NCBI GenBank assembly: GCA_963662985.1
Contig: OY760067.1
Location: 2,046,001-2,110,000, forward strand
DNA length: 64,000 bases
From: G963662985 sp963662985
Lineage (GTDB): Bacteria; Chloroflexota; Anaerolineae; Anaerolineales; UBA11579
Reading direction: 5' to 3'
In this document: positions 8,405 to 16,429 of the stretch, one piece after another
How positions within the stretch are numbered: the first letter of the stretch is position 1
Layout: the number at the start of each line of letters is the position of its first letter
Position numbers and translations under genes: made by a program
The notes under the pieces: generated by a model
What the model was told of the DNA's origin: nothing
Database searches by the model: none
Seen by the model: the letters and a program-made list of their open reading frames with translations, nothing else

Positions 8405-9976
8405 ATGAAATTGTTTGGCAAAACACGAGAAGAGATTTTGACTGCGATGCAGGATGAATTTGACGTGGTGGTGATTGGAGGCGGGATCACTGGTGCGGGA
8501 ATCTTGCGGGAAGCGACACGACAAGGATTGAAGACGTTGTTGGTGGAAGGACACGATTTTTCTTCGGGGACATCGAGCCGATCGTCGAAATTGGTGCATG
8601 GCGGACTGCGTTATTTGAATAATAAACAATATGATGTGACTTATGAAAGTGTGACGGAGCGGGAATTTTTGTTGAAACAGGCGCCGGGGTTGGTGGACCG
8701 AGCTGAGTTTGCTTATGTGGCCAATCAAGATGACAAAACCCCAGGATGGAAATTTGGTTTGGGAATTCTAATCTATGGCGCAATGGCGAAAAAGTTTATT
8801 CTGCGACATATGAGTCGCAATAAGATGATGCAACGGTTTCCGCTGTTGTCTTCTCCAAAATTGGCGGGGGGATTTGGCTATTATGATTCGTTTGTGGATG
8901 ATTCGAGATTGGTGTTACGGGTAATTCAGGAAGCGGTGGCAGATGGGGGCGTGGCGATCAATTATATGATGGTGCGGGACTTGCTGAAGGATGCAAATGG
9001 CAAGGTGACAGGGGTACGCGTGGAAGACCAGACACCAGAAGGTGGAAAGGCGACGCTTGAGATTCGGGCGAAGATGGTGGTGAGCGCGACGGGACCGTGG
9101 ACGGATGATATTCGGGCGATGATGGGGCAGGAGAAGAAGATTCGACCGTTGATTGGGTCGCATATTATTGTGCCACGAGAACGATTCCCGATTGATACGA
9201 GCTTTGCTTTGGTGCATCCGGATGATAACCGGGCAATGTTCATTTTGCCATGGGAGAATGTAACCATGGTGGGGACGACGGATTTGGATGTGGGGAATCA
9301 GATTGAATTAGACCCTTCAATTTCAGCGGATGAAGTGACCTATTGTTTGCGATTGGTGAACTATAACTTCCCAGAAGTTAAGTTGACCAAAGAAGACGTG
9401 ATTACAGCCTTTGCAGGGATTCGACCGATTATTGATACGGGAGCGCCCACCCCTTCGCAGGAATCGAGAGCGCATAAGATTTTTGAGGATGCGGGATTGA
9501 TTCAGATTGCGGGAGGGAAGTTGACTACGTTCCGAATTATGGCGAAGGAAGTGATGGAAAAAGTGGCGGTCCAATTGGGGCGAGATTATGTGTTTGACAA
9601 GAAGGTAGGGATGTTGGACGCGATGCCAAGTTCTAAGAAGGGATTTGGTAAAGAATTGAGCCGACGGTTGTATGGACGGTATGGCAAGGAAGCGGAAGCG
9701 ATTTTTGCGATGGATGCCGTGCAAGAGCCATTTGCAGATGCGCCCTATTCTAAGGCAGAGGTGGTGCATGCGGTGCAAAATGAAGGGGTGGTGCATTTGG
9801 AAGATTTAATGCTCCGCCGTTTGCGTTTTGGTCTGCTAGTGAAAGAAGGCGGCAAAGCGCATTTGGATGAAATTCGCAAGTTAGCGGCTCCCTATTTGGA
9901 TTGGGATGAAAATCGTTGGCAAAGTGAAATTTCCGCCTATAATGAACTATGGGCACGCGCATATCGCGTAAAATAA
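8405..9976 (+). CDS. glpD: glycerol-3-phosphate dehydrogenase/oxidase (GlpD-like)
   Basis: About 523 residues; FAD-dependent conversion of glycerol 3-phosphate to DHAP at the membrane. Seen are the Rossmann motif DVVVIGGGITGAGILREA (about 17-34), the GlpD signature SSRSSKLVHGGLRYL, FILPWENVTMVGTTDLD, the late FAD motif IAGGKLTTFRIMAKE, and a C-terminal helical domain. Two adjacent ATGs occur (8402 and 8405); AGGGAGG ends at 8399, so the second gives the more normal spacing. It is probably cotranscribed with the FadR-like and AGPS-like genes. A hairpin after the stop may reduce read-through into the kinase gene. Confidence 0.88.
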   Translation: MKLFGKTREEILTAMQDEFDVVVIGGGITGAGILREATRQGLKTLLVEGHDFSSGTSSRSSKLVHGGLRYLNNKQYDVTYESVTEREFLLKQAPGLVDRAEFAYVANQDDKTPGWKFGLGILIYGAMAKKFILRHMSRNKMMQRFPLLSSPKLAGGFGYYDSFVDDSRLVLRVIQEAVADGGVAINYMMVRDLLKDANGKVTGVRVEDQTPEGGKATLEIRAKMVVSATGPWTDDIRAMMGQEKKIRPLIGSHIIVPRERFPIDTSFALVHPDDNRAMFILPWENVTMVGTTDLDVGNQIELDPSISADEVTYCLRLVNYNFPEVKLTKEDVITAFAGIRPIIDTGAPTPSQESRAHKIFEDAGLIQIAGGKLTTFRIMAKEVMEKVAVQLGRDYVFDKKVGMLDAMPSSKKGFGKELSRRLYGRYGKEAEAIFAMDAVQEPFADAPYSKAEVVHAVQNEGVVHLEDLMLRRLRFGLLVKEGGKAHLDEIRKLAAPYLDWDENRWQSEISAYNELWARAYRVK

Positions 9977-9984
9977 AAATAGGA

Positions 9985-10026
9985 AGAGGTTGTCACGCGC
10001 AAAGCCCTGCTGTGAGAACCTCTTTT
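9985..10026 (+). terminator. intergenic hairpin (partial terminator)
   Basis: AGAGGTT (9985-9991) pairs with AACCTCT (10017-10023), and the stem continues inward with one mismatch (GTCAC/GTGAG). Five T residues follow. It lies between the GlpD-like and kinase genes of an apparent operon. Confidence 0.6.
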
Positions 10027-10048
10027 TGGATAAAAGGAGAAAAAGTTG

Positions 10049-11596
10049 GTGGAAACAATTTTAGCGATTGATCATGGCACGCAAAGTTGCCGGGCATTGT
10101 TGTTTGACCCACAGGGAAATTTGTTGGCAAAACATAAGGTGGAAATTGAACCGTATTATTCTACGGAACCGGGGTTTGCAGAACAAGATCCGCAGGTGTT
10201 TTGGAATGCGTTGTGTGAGGCTTGCCAAGGATTGTGGCAGATGGAAGGAGTGGACAAAAGCAGCGTGAAGGGTGTTTCTTTGACCACCCAACGAAGTACG
10301 GTGTTGGTGTTGGATGAGAACGGAAAACCTCTGCGAGATGCGATTGTGTGGCCGGATGATCGCCGCGTGGAAGGATTGCCAAATTTAGGTGGCTTTTGGG
10401 GCACTGCTTTTCGCGTAGCCGGCGCAACAGAGACGGTGAATGTGTTGCGGTCTCAATGTGAATCGGTGTGGTTGGAGAAGTTCCAACCTGAGATTTGGGG
10501 AAAGACAAAACATTATCTATATTTATCCGGTTACCTGACTTATTTGATGACAGGTGAATATAATGATTCGATTAGTTCGCAAGTGGGCTATGTCCCCTTT
10601 GATTATAAGGCTTTGACTTGGGAAAAGAAGTGGGGCTGGAAGTGGCAAGTCATGCCAATGGATGAAGAGATGCTCCCCAATTTGATTCCAGCGGGAGATT
10701 TGCTAGGGACGATTACGCCAGAAGCAGCGGAAGCAACCGGGATTCCTGTTGGATTGCCCTTGGTGGCTTCAGCGGCAGACAAGGCGACAGAAGTTTTGGG
10801 GGCAGGCTGTGTGCATCCGAATATGGCGTGTTTGTCTTATGGAACGACAGCGACGATTAATACGACACATGCGAAGTATTATGAAATTTATCCGATGATC
10901 CCGCCTTATCCTGCGGCGGTGCCGGGGCAGTATACGATGGAATTGCAAATTTATCGTGGATATTGGATGGTGTCTTGGTTTAAGAAAGAATTTGGGCTGC
11001 GGGAGCAACGTTTGGCAGACGAACAGGGCATTATGGCAGAAGACCTGTTTGATGATCTTTTGCAAGCGGTGCCGGCAGGGTCGGAAGGATTGATGCTGCA
11101 ACCCTATTGGACGCCGGGAATTAAGGTGCCGGGACCGGAAGCGAGAGGCTCGATTATTGGCTTTAGCGATGTGCATACGAGAGCACATATTTATCGCGCA
11201 ATTATTGAAGGTTTGGCTTATGCACTGCGAGAGGGGGCAGAACAGACGGAGAAACGTACCAAGGTAGCATTGACCGATATTCGTGTGGCAGGAGGTGGGA
11301 GCCAAAGTGAGGCAGCGATGCAGATTACGGCAGATATTTTTGGGAAGCCAGTGTCTCGACCGCATCTTTATGAAGCGAGTGGTTTAGGAGCAGCCATCAA
11401 TGGCATGGTCGGTTTGGGAATCCATTCAGATTATGAAAGTGCAGTGCAGGCCATGACCCGTGTGAAAGATACCTTCTATCCGAATCCGGAAGTGGCAGCG
11501 ATGTATAATTCCTTGTATGAAGATGTGTATTTGAAATTGTATAAACAAGTACAACCCTTATATAAGAAGATTAAGTCGATTTCGACGAAATACTAG
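10049..11596 (+). CDS. FGGY-family carbohydrate kinase (glycerol/xylulose kinase-like)
   Basis: About 515 residues with both FGGY halves: the N-terminal phosphate loop LAIDHGTQSCRALLFD, the substrate-side motif TTQRSTVLVLDENGKPLRDAIVWPD, then the C-terminal ATPase core with SYGTTATINTT and the late signature TDIRVAGGGSQSEAAMQITADI. FGGY kinases phosphorylate glycerol, pentuloses and related polyols; residues alone do not settle which. Placement after GlpD-like and AGPS-like genes suggests a glycerol-type substrate. AAGGAGA at 10034-10040 suits GTG at 10049 (9 bases); TTG at 10046 is the alternative start. Confidence 0.82.
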   Translation: METILAIDHGTQSCRALLFDPQGNLLAKHKVEIEPYYSTEPGFAEQDPQVFWNALCEACQGLWQMEGVDKSSVKGVSLTTQRSTVLVLDENGKPLRDAIVWPDDRRVEGLPNLGGFWGTAFRVAGATETVNVLRSQCESVWLEKFQPEIWGKTKHYLYLSGYLTYLMTGEYNDSISSQVGYVPFDYKALTWEKKWGWKWQVMPMDEEMLPNLIPAGDLLGTITPEAAEATGIPVGLPLVASAADKATEVLGAGCVHPNMACLSYGTTATINTTHAKYYEIYPMIPPYPAAVPGQYTMELQIYRGYWMVSWFKKEFGLREQRLADEQGIMAEDLFDDLLQAVPAGSEGLMLQPYWTPGIKVPGPEARGSIIGFSDVHTRAHIYRAIIEGLAYALREGAEQTEKRTKVALTDIRVAGGGSQSEAAMQITADIFGKPVSRPHLYEASGLGAAINGMVGLGIHSDYESAVQAMTRVKDTFYPNPEVAAMYNSLYEDVYLKLYKQVQPLYKKIKSISTKY

Positions 11597-11604
11597 AGAA
11601 ACAA

Positions 11605-11632
11605 AAATACTGGCGAAAGTCAGTATTTTTTA
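11605..11632 (+). terminator. intrinsic terminator after the kinase gene
   Basis: AAATACTG (11605-11612) pairs with CAGTATTT (11621-11628), followed by further T residues. Confidence 0.8.
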
Positions 11633-11696
11633 TTTTGCGAAAGAAAATCTCTATTATAATAAGGGCGGAATTATATATTTAACTAAAGGAATAAAA

Positions 11697-12566
11697 ATGG
11701 GAATTCAAGAATTAAGAACTACAGCTGGAAAAATCGACTTTTTGGTAATCGGTGGATCTGGCGTTTATGATTTGAAACGAGGCAAGGATGTGCAAACGAT
11801 TGAGGTAAACACACCTTTTGGAGCGACCTCTTCTCCGATTTTGATAAAAGAAATTGGCACAAAGCGTGTGGCATTTTTGGCACGTCATGGCAAGGGGCAT
11901 GTGATGTCCCCATCGTTTGTACCCTATCGCGCGAACATTTGGGCAGCCAAGGCTTTAGGCGTGGAGCGAATTTTGTCGATTAATGCATGTGGGTCTTTGG
12001 ATCCCGAATTTGCACCCGTATGTACTTTAACGGTACCGAATCAATTGATTGACATGACCAGATTGCGAAACACGACCTTTTTTGACCAACGAGAAATGGT
12101 GGCGCATATGCCGGCAGGTGAACCGATTCATGCCGGCTGGGCAAAAGAAATTGGGGATGCCGTGGAAACTGTGGCACCGAGCCGATTGCGCCGTGGCGGG
12201 ACGATGGTGGTGATTGAAGGCCCGCGTTATTCTACCCATGCCGAGTCAGTCATGTTCCATGCTTGGGGCGCGAATTTGATTGGAATGACGATTACACCGG
12301 AAGCATTTTTGGCGAAAGAAGCAGGCATGGCCTATGCGAGTATCTCTCATGTGACCGATGTCGATTCAGTGGATATTGAAGACATTGTCACAGTCGAGAT
12401 GGTCAACGAACGTATGGCGAAGAATGTGGATGCGATTAATGATGCGATTGTGCGTTTGTGTGAGGTGGAATTTGCAGAGATTGCGCTACATGACCCGATG
12501 CGAGATTTGGTCAGCCCGCGACCGGAAGGGACTACTTTTTTGGATTTGTTCCATGCGGTGGAGTAG
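11697..12566 (+). CDS. mtnP: S-methyl-5'-thioadenosine phosphorylase (MTAP)
   Basis: 289 residues of the PNP/MTAP phosphorylase fold; cleaves methylthioadenosine with phosphate to adenine and methylthioribose 1-phosphate in methionine salvage. Motifs are VIGGSGVYDL (phosphate site), FLARHGKGH, YRANIWAAKALGVERILSINACGSL, the ribose-site VIEGPRYSTHAES and GMTITPEAFLAKEAGMAYASI. The late THVTD-like segment HVTDVDSV keeps the two Asp residues that in human MTAP (TDYD) favour adenine over hypoxanthine. The start is ATG 11697 behind AAAGGA. No other salvage gene is nearby; it is its own unit with a terminator. Confidence 0.9.
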   Translation: MGIQELRTTAGKIDFLVIGGSGVYDLKRGKDVQTIEVNTPFGATSSPILIKEIGTKRVAFLARHGKGHVMSPSFVPYRANIWAAKALGVERILSINACGSLDPEFAPVCTLTVPNQLIDMTRLRNTTFFDQREMVAHMPAGEPIHAGWAKEIGDAVETVAPSRLRRGGTMVVIEGPRYSTHAESVMFHAWGANLIGMTITPEAFLAKEAGMAYASISHVTDVDSVDIEDIVTVEMVNERMAKNVDAINDAIVRLCEVEFAEIALHDPMRDLVSPRPEGTTFLDLFHAVE

Positions 12567-12588
12567 GTTGTTTATAATGAAAAATGAA

Positions 12589-12616
12589 AGAGCTTGGCAA
12601 TCACCAAGCTCTTTTT
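12589..12616. terminator. bidirectional intrinsic terminator
   Basis: AGAGCTTGG (12589-12597) and CCAAGCTCT (12604-12612) form a 9-bp stem with a T tail on the plus strand, between convergent genes. Confidence 0.9.
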
Positions 12617-12620
12617 GGTT

Positions 12621-13043
12621 TTAGAAGTCGAGTTCTTTTTTGTAGGCTGCGTAGGCGCCGACCCAAGGAGTGCCCATCCGATGACGCTCAGAGACTTTGA
12701 TGTTGTTGAATCTTTGCGCAATTTGAATAGATTGCATCGCAATTTGAGGCCAGTCTTCTGCTTGAAAATATTTGCGCATGTTGAGAGCGGCCGGTTTGAC
12801 CCAAGCCCAGTCCATGCGAAAGCGATCTGCTTTGACCCAATAATCTGTTTTTTCCCAAGGGGCGACAGTCAAATCAATGGTTTGATCAATTTGTTCAAGA
12901 GAGAGGATAATGAATGCGGCGATGTCTTTTGAGGTTTCGTTTGGCTCCGGTTGTTTCATAAATTCGCGGATGGCGATGACGATCGCTTTGGAGAGGCGAT
13001 TGCGCTCTTTGCCGGCTGATTCAGGATTGATGACTCTGGACAT
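12621..13043 (-). CDS. conserved hypothetical protein
   Basis: 140 residues, soluble and mostly helical, starting MSRVINPESAGKERNRLSKA and ending near GAYAAYKKELDF. The ATG has a strong GGAGG 6 bases upstream. The opening NPESAGKERN pattern is one I associate with a conserved hypothetical family found in Anaerolineae genomes; this is recollection and I know no assigned function. There are no signal peptide, membrane segment or catalytic motifs. Monocistronic, convergent with the MTAP gene. Confidence 0.8.
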   Translation of the reverse strand: MSRVINPESAGKERNRLSKAIVIAIREFMKQPEPNETSKDIAAFIILSLEQIDQTIDLTVAPWEKTDYWVKADRFRMDWAWVKPAALNMRKYFQAEDWPQIAMQSIQIAQRFNNIKVSERHRMGTPWVGAYAAYKKELDF

Positions 13044-13209
13044 GTAAGCCTCCGATTTTGAATTAACTGCGTTTGTGATTATAAGGGAAGATGAGGGATT
13101 GCGCTATGGTGGAACGGAAGTGTTTTTTTTTCGTATATGTATTTATCTGAAGTTAATCAGATTTTAGGAATTTTGGATATAATTTGTTGTTGGAGTATAG
13201 AAAAAGAGA

Positions 13210-13944
13210 ATGGATATTATTCATTTTGAGGATAGTCTCAAAGAAGTTAATAAGAATATTGAAAAAATTCAAGAAGAATTAAAGACCTATCATCTGCAAG
13301 AAATAAAGCGAAAAGAAGCTCAAAAAAAAGATGATATGAAATATGTGACTTTGGCTTCTAGTTTTGTTTTGCTTTATGTGTTGTGGTCAACGTATGATAT
13401 TGGGACAAAATTAGATCCTAAGGAACATACAATCAGTCAGATTGGAAATTATGGGTTTCGGCTTGAATTTATTATTTGGGGGATCACGACAGGGGCTTTG
13501 TTTTTGTGGTATATATTGCGATTGTTTGAATTGGAAGAGTTTAAGAACAAACATGTGATTAAGTGGGTGGGGTTATCTTCTTTGTTTTTGCTATTGACGG
13601 TGTTGACCCCCTCGATGCCGGAGATATTTCCTGTTTTTCAGGTGTTTCATGTGATTTGGGCAGGTGCTTTTGGTATTTTTTTATTGTTAGCGATGTTGTT
13701 TTTTGTGAAGTTTTTGGCTGAGGATGCAAAACAAGTCTCAGTACGAGCTTTTTGGGGGATGGGGATTGTGGTGTTTGGAACTTTGTTGTTGATTATCACC
13801 TTTGGAAATGTGGCGATTTGGGAAATGTTTTTTGTGAGTGGGATTGTGGTGTTTTTATTTTTATTGACATTAGCGTTGGAACGACATGAAGAACAAGAAC
13901 AATTGCTGGAGCGAATGAAATTTAAAAAGAAGAAGGATAATTGA
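13210..13944 (+). CDS. hypothetical six-helix membrane protein
   Basis: 244 residues. A charged coiled-coil N-terminus (1-43, DSLKEVNKNIEKIQEELK) is followed by about six membrane helices near 44-62, 84-104, 119-134, 144-168, 180-198 and 205-224, and a basic tail (ERMKFKKKKDN). Only a weak AAAGAGA ribosome site precedes the ATG. Its stop codon overlaps the -35 box of the tRNA-Leu promoter. I do not recognise the family. Confidence 0.7.
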   Translation: MDIIHFEDSLKEVNKNIEKIQEELKTYHLQEIKRKEAQKKDDMKYVTLASSFVLLYVLWSTYDIGTKLDPKEHTISQIGNYGFRLEFIIWGITTGALFLWYILRLFELEEFKNKHVIKWVGLSSLFLLLTVLTPSMPEIFPVFQVFHVIWAGAFGIFLLLAMLFFVKFLAEDAKQVSVRAFWGMGIVVFGTLLLIITFGNVAIWEMFFVSGIVVFLFLLTLALERHEEQEQLLERMKFKKKKDN

Positions 13945-13969
13945 CTTCATAAGGCAATACGCTTATAAT
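13941..13969 (+). promoter_or_regulatory. tRNA-Leu promoter
   Basis: TTGACT (13941-13946), 17-base spacer, TATAAT (13964-13969). Confidence 0.85.
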
Positions 13970-13983
13970 TATTTGGCTGTATT

Positions 13984-14065
13984 GGGGAAGTGCTGGAATT
14001 GGCAGACAGGCATGACTTAGGATCATGTGTCGCAAGACGTGTGGGTTCGACCCCCACCTTCCCTA
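13984..14065 (+). tRNA. tRNA-Leu (anticodon UAG)
   Basis: Acceptor GGGGAAG (13984-13990) pairs with CTTCCCT (14058-14064), with one G-U. The anticodon stem CATGA/TCATG encloses loop CTTAGGA, giving anticodon UAG. A long class II variable arm (TGTCGCAAGACGT) and T arm GTGGG-TTCGACC-CCCAC follow. CCA is not encoded. Confidence 0.95.
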
Positions 14066-14081
14066 CCTCATTTAACAATCA

Positions 14082-14108
14082 ATGCGCAACTCGTTTGCGT
14101 ATTTTTTT
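14082..14108 (+). terminator. terminator after tRNA-Leu
   Basis: TGCGCAA (14083-14089) pairs with TTGCGTA (14095-14101, one G-U), followed by T7. Confidence 0.75.
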
Positions 14109-14193
14109 GGTAAACATAGAAAATAAAATTTTATATAAAAATCTAATAGTATTGTAGTACGATACAAGAAGTAGTCGTTAGGAAGGACGTCCC

Positions 14194-15627
14194 GTGAAAT
14201 TAACACATGAACTCACGAAAGACCATCAAGTTTCAGTAGTTGCCGAATTTGGCGCTGAGGCTATGAATGAAGCAAAACAAAAAGCAGGCCGCAAGATCGC
14301 GAAAAAGGTGAAAATCAAAGGGTTCCGCCCTGGTAAGGCGCCTTATAGTGTGGTGCTCCGCCATGTTGGTGAAGGCGCTATTCTTGAAGAAGCGTTTGAT
14401 GTTTTGCTTGAAGATGAATATCCAAAGATGATCGAAGAATTGGCAATCAATCCTTACGGTCCGGGTAGCCTTGATGAAATTGAGAGCATGGATCCCCCTG
14501 TTTTCAAATTCCATGTGCCATTGGCCCCCGAAGTGACATTGGGTGACTATAGCGAAATTCGCATTAAATATTCTCAAAAACGCGTGACCAAAAAAGACGT
14601 GGCAGAAGTGATTGAATCTATGGTGAGCCAAAAGGCAGAACTAGAAGATGTAGATCGCGCAGCTGCCGAAGGTGACCAAGTATATGTGGTGATCGATGCC
14701 AATCGCGTTGAACCAGATGAAGATGGCAAGACTGAGATGATTGCTGGGCGAAAATTGCCAGTGATTATTGCAGCAGAAGACAAGCAAGATGAAAACGAAT
14801 GGCCATACCCTGGGTTTGGTCGCAGTTTGATTGGCGCTACTGTGGGCGATAAGGTTGAATCTGACTATACCTATCCCGAAGACTATGAATTTGAAGAGAT
14901 GCGTGGTTTGGCAACCAAGTTTGTTGCCACGGTTGAAGAAGTGAAAGCACGTGTGATCCCTGCATTGACAGATGAATTGGCCAAAGAATTAAGTGGCAAA
15001 GAAACTATCAAGGAATGGGAAGAAGATGTGAAAGCATCTTTGGAAGATCGCGCTGAAGCTGAAAGCAACGAAGAATATAACGAAAAGATCATGAAGAAGG
15101 TCTTGAAAGACGCAGATGTCAAATTCCCACCTCAAATGTTTGACCATGAGTTTGAACACTATATTGAAGATTTGAAGCAAAACCTTCAATATCAGGGCAT
15201 GGATTTGGACACTTATTTGAAGGCCCGTGAAATGGATATGGATGCTTTGAAAGAAGAAGTGTCTGAGAGCATTAATGATCGCATTACCCACACTTTGGTT
15301 TTGATGGAAATTGCTCAAAAAGAAGGTGTCAATGTCAGCGATGAAGAGATGAACTCTATCGTGCAACAAAACTTCTTGGAGATGTTGCAATATTTGACTC
15401 CTGAACAAGCGCAAGAATATTTGAAGCCTGAAATGATGCAAAGCATTGCCGTGCAATTGATGAACACTGAAATCATGAATCGCACTTATGCACGTTTGCG
15501 CGCGATTGCTAAGGGCGAAGTGGAAGCCGAAGCTGAGAAGGCTGAAGAAGCCAAAGAAGAACCGGTGGCTGCTGAAGCTGAAAGCAAAGACGACGCTGCG
15601 ACAAGCGAAGAAGAAACGGCTGAATAA
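14194..15627 (+). CDS. tig: trigger factor (ribosome-associated chaperone)
   Basis: 477 residues with a GTG start behind GGAAGGA. The N-terminal ribosome-binding domain carries the signature GFRPGKAPYSVV (residues 44-55). A middle PPIase-like region (about 150-245) has only a diverged FKBP pattern (GFGRSLIGATVGDKVESDYTY region), so prolyl isomerase activity is uncertain. A long helical substrate-binding domain follows, ending in an Ala/Glu-rich acidic tail of about 40 residues, which is unusual in length. Trigger factor binds nascent chains at the exit tunnel. It is followed by clpP, the common bacterial tig-clpP order. Confidence 0.93.
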   Translation: MKLTHELTKDHQVSVVAEFGAEAMNEAKQKAGRKIAKKVKIKGFRPGKAPYSVVLRHVGEGAILEEAFDVLLEDEYPKMIEELAINPYGPGSLDEIESMDPPVFKFHVPLAPEVTLGDYSEIRIKYSQKRVTKKDVAEVIESMVSQKAELEDVDRAAAEGDQVYVVIDANRVEPDEDGKTEMIAGRKLPVIIAAEDKQDENEWPYPGFGRSLIGATVGDKVESDYTYPEDYEFEEMRGLATKFVATVEEVKARVIPALTDELAKELSGKETIKEWEEDVKASLEDRAEAESNEEYNEKIMKKVLKDADVKFPPQMFDHEFEHYIEDLKQNLQYQGMDLDTYLKAREMDMDALKEEVSESINDRITHTLVLMEIAQKEGVNVSDEEMNSIVQQNFLEMLQYLTPEQAQEYLKPEMMQSIAVQLMNTEIMNRTYARLRAIAKGEVEAEAEKAEEAKEEPVAAEAESKDDAATSEEETAE

Positions 15628-15704
15628 TCGGGTGTGTGGTCGGCATTGAGGAAAAGTTAAAGAGAGATTTTCAAACTTTTTAGTTTTTTATGAAAGGAAC
15701 CATT

Positions 15705-16307
15705 ATGTTTAACCCTCAATCTGTTATTCCTACTGTTGTGGAAGATACTGGACGTGGCGAACGCGCGTTTGATATTTATTCTATGTTGTTGAAACGCCGA
15801 ATTATTTTGGTGAACAATGAGATTACCGCAGCATATGCAAATTTGGTGGTGGCTCAATTGATCTTTTTGAGCAATGAAGACCCCGAAGCACCGATTCAAA
15901 TGTATATTAGTTCCCCCGGTGGCTCAATTTATGCCGGTTTGGGAATCTATGACACGATGAAAATGATTCCGAACTTAATCAGCACTGTGGCTGTCGGTTT
16001 CACTGCATCTTTCGGCACGGTTTTGTTGACGGCTGGCTCTAAGGGGCACCGTTATGCTTTGCCAAATGCGACGATTCATATGCACCAACCTTTGGGTGGG
16101 GCACAAGGTCAGGCATCTGACATTGAAATTCAAGCCAAGGAAATTTTGCGCTTGAAGGCGAAGATGAATCGCATTATGGCTGACGCGACTGGCCAAACAA
16201 TTGAACAAATTGATTTGGACACAAACCGTGATGTCTATAAGACTGCTGAAGAAGCCGTGACCTATGGTTTGGTGGATGAAGTTTTGGAGATGCCGAACAA
16301 GAAATAG
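15705..16307 (+). CDS. clpP: ATP-dependent Clp protease proteolytic subunit
   Basis: 200 residues, family-typical. Active-site Ser lies in VGFTASFGTVLL (canonical GMAASMGAxLL, diverged but Ser kept), His in ATIHMHQPLGG, and Asp in DTNRDVYKTAEEA. The N-terminal axial loop VVEDTGRGERAFDIYSMLLK is normal. An upstream in-frame ATG at 15690 overlaps AAAGGA (15693-15698), which is properly placed for ATG 15705, so I start there. It partners with ClpX/ClpC ATPases not in this window. Follows trigger factor and ends at a strong terminator. Confidence 0.94.
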   Translation: MFNPQSVIPTVVEDTGRGERAFDIYSMLLKRRIILVNNEITAAYANLVVAQLIFLSNEDPEAPIQMYISSPGGSIYAGLGIYDTMKMIPNLISTVAVGFTASFGTVLLTAGSKGHRYALPNATIHMHQPLGGAQGQASDIEIQAKEILRLKAKMNRIMADATGQTIEQIDLDTNRDVYKTAEEAVTYGLVDEVLEMPNKK

Positions 16308-16354
16308 ACTTTTTGTCTTATTGATGAAAAGTTTACCCTAGAACGTGAAAAGAA

Positions 16355-16384
16355 AAAGCCGACTCAACTGAGTCGGCTTTTTTG
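16355..16384 (+). terminator. strong intrinsic terminator after clpP
   Basis: AAAGCCGACTC (16355-16365) and GAGTCGGCTTT (16370-16380) form an 11-bp stem followed by T residues. Confidence 0.93.
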
Positions 16385-16429
16385 TTTTAAGCTATAATTT
16401 GATTAATAGTAGAAAGGGTTGGTTATGTT

